The position numbers and the translations under genes are program-made. Under the pieces are notes generated by a model, which was given only the letters and a program-made list of their open reading frames with translations, was not told the DNA's origin and did no database searches. This document shows positions 7,130 through 8,102 of a stretch of 8,102 nucleotides of DNA, piece by piece; position 1 is the first letter of the stretch, and each line of letters begins with the position of its first letter. The DNA is taken from assembly GCA_015654495.1 (NCBI GenBank), contig JAATGW010000257.1, positions 1-8,102 on the forward strand. Reading direction: 5' to 3'. The stretch is from Chitinophagales bacterium (GTDB lineage: Bacteria > Bacteroidota > Bacteroidia > Chitinophagales > Chitinophagaceae).

Positions 7130-8102
7130 TCAGTATTCCCAACGCACAAAGGCCTCCAGCGCTGCATACTTTGGCAGGCCAAGTTTATCATACAGATCAG
7201 AAGTATAAGCATTTCTTTCTTCTGCACGCTGCCAGAATTCCCGGCTATCGCTTCCCTGGAATACAACACCATCTTTCTGGGACTGATGGATAAAAATGCC
7301 ATTCCTCTTTTGAATCACCTGGTCAGGACTCATAGGTATCGCCATATCAACATCCCAAAGATCCCACTCCGCCCAGGCACCACGATATAGCCAGAGCCAG
7401 CAATCCTTTACCGAAGGATCTTCTTCTGCTTTTAATCTCCTGAGCGCCTCCATCACTATATCGAAACATACTTTATGGGTACCATGAGGATCTGCAAAAT
7501 CACCTGCGGCAAAAATCTGGTGCGGTTTCACTTTGCGGATAAGGTCTATATGAATCTGTACATCTTCCTCGCCGGGAGGATTTTTCTCAATCAGACCGGT
7601 CTCATAAAAGGGAAGGTTCATAAAATGAATATTCTCGTCTTTGATCCCTACATACCTGCATGTCGCCCTCGCCTCAGTCCGGCGAATTAATCCTTTGATC
7701 GATCTGATTTCATCTGTGTCTTTCTGGTGGGATCTTTTGGTTCTGATAAAATCCCTTGCATCATTCCATATCCCTGTTGCCCTGCTTTTATCAATACCAA
7801 AAATTTCATCAAACTCAACTGCAAAATCGATCTGCCTTATTACAAATTCGTCACTTACTGCAATATTTCCCGATGTCTGATAACCAACGTGTACATCATG
7901 ACCCTGTTCATGCAAACGGATAAAAGTTCCACCCATACTGATTATATCATCGTCAGGGTGGGGGGAAAAGATGATCACCCTTTTGCTGTTGGGTTCTTTG
8001 CGTTCAGGATGTCTGGGGATTGATTCATATGGTTTTCCACCAGGCCATCCTGTTATTGTATCCCGCATTCCGTTAAATACATAAAGATTGATATCGTATG
8101 CA
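7130..8102 (-). CDS. NagB-like glucosamine-6-phosphate deaminase with PIG-L domain, C-terminal fragment
   Basis: About 323 residues are visible, ending in FVRWEY at the TGA at 7132-7130. The frame stays open to the right edge, so the start lies outside; the ATG at 8068-8066 is internal, because matching residues (LYVFNG) precede it. The fragment is a PIG-L/LmbE-type domain. It has IIFSPHPDDDIISMGGTF, with the metal-binding PHPDDD encoded at 7963-7946, then HDVHVGYQTSGN, and later DPHGTH at 7492-7475, the second metal-binding motif. The segment ITGWPGGKPYE before it is, from memory, the linker seen in Bacteroidota proteins of about 650 residues where a NagB/RpiA-like isomerase-deaminase domain is fused to PIG-L. 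Such proteins are annotated as glucosamine-6-phosphate deaminase-like and are thought to act in the cytoplasm on amino-sugar phosphates. The PIG-L domain is firm; the NagB half is inferred because it is not in the window. The gene converges on the PUL and is not part of that operon. Confidence 0.85.
   Translation of the reverse strand, partial: AYDINLYVFNGMRDTITGWPGGKPYESIPRHPERKEPNSKRVIIFSPHPDDDIISMGGTFIRLHEQGHDVHVGYQTSGNIAVSDEFVIRQIDFAVEFDEIFGIDKSRATGIWNDARDFIRTKRSHQKDTDEIRSIKGLIRRTEARATCRYVGIKDENIHFMNLPFYETGLIEKNPPGEEDVQIHIDLIRKVKPHQIFAAGDFADPHGTHKVCFDIVMEALRRLKAEEDPSVKDCWLWLYRGAWAEWDLWDVDMAIPMSPDQVIQKRNGIFIHQSQKDGVVFQGSDSREFWQRAEERNAYTSDLYDKLGLPKYAALEAFVRWEY

Noticed and set aside
7058..7390. 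Plus-strand open frame of 110 codons opposite the nagB-like gene
   Set aside because: It begins in the heptamer array, lies antisense to a strongly supported PIG-L domain, and its translation has no recognisable domain or signal.
8066..8068. ATG as start of the PIG-L protein
   Set aside because: The same frame continues upstream without a stop to the window edge, and the residues there fit a continuing NagB-like sequence, so the gene is partial.

Overview
The window looks like a chromosomal segment from a member of the Bacteroidota. The evidence is a SusC/SusD/SusE-type outer-membrane glycan-uptake set, lipoproteins with acidic or charged residues just after the lipidated cysteine, A/T-rich translation starts with no strong Shine-Dalgarno, a TAnnTTTG-type -7 box in front of a tRNA gene, and a NagB-like protein with a C-terminal PIG-L domain, an arrangement typical of this phylum. 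Base composition is moderate. I cannot name a genus; a Chitinophagaceae or Sphingobacteriales-like relative is only a guess.

Positions 2-6810 (+ strand) are the downstream part of a polysaccharide utilization locus (PUL) of five co-directional genes. These are the 3' end of a SusC-like TonB-dependent transporter, a complete SusD-like lipoprotein, a SusE-like surface glycan-binding lipoprotein, a GH53 endo-beta-1,4-galactanase lipoprotein, and an 858-residue clan GH-A-type glycoside hydrolase with about 460 residues of extra beta-rich domains. Gaps are 28, 17, -4 and 21 bases, so this is almost certainly one operon. The GH53 enzyme points to beta-1,4-galactan, such as the side chains of pectic rhamnogalacturonan I or type I arabinogalactan, as the target. 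In the likely pathway, SusE- and SusD-like proteins capture galactan at the cell surface, GH53 cuts it there, SusC imports the oligosaccharides, and the large non-lipidated hydrolase finishes them in the periplasm. The promoter, regulator and start of susC lie to the left of the window.

Positions 6811-7129 form a boundary region. It holds a tRNA-Arg(ACG) gene on the minus strand with its own candidate -7 box and rho-independent terminator, a 39-base nearly pure purine tract, and a short array of degenerate GACTCCC-like heptamers.

Positions 7130-8102 (minus strand) are the C-terminal part of a NagB-like glucosamine-6-phosphate deaminase/PIG-L deacetylase fusion that continues past the right edge. 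It faces the PUL tail to tail and is probably an unrelated core-metabolism gene.

Most of the window fits known families. The least explained parts are the substrate and accessory domains of the large hydrolase and the heptamer array at the end of the nagB-like gene.
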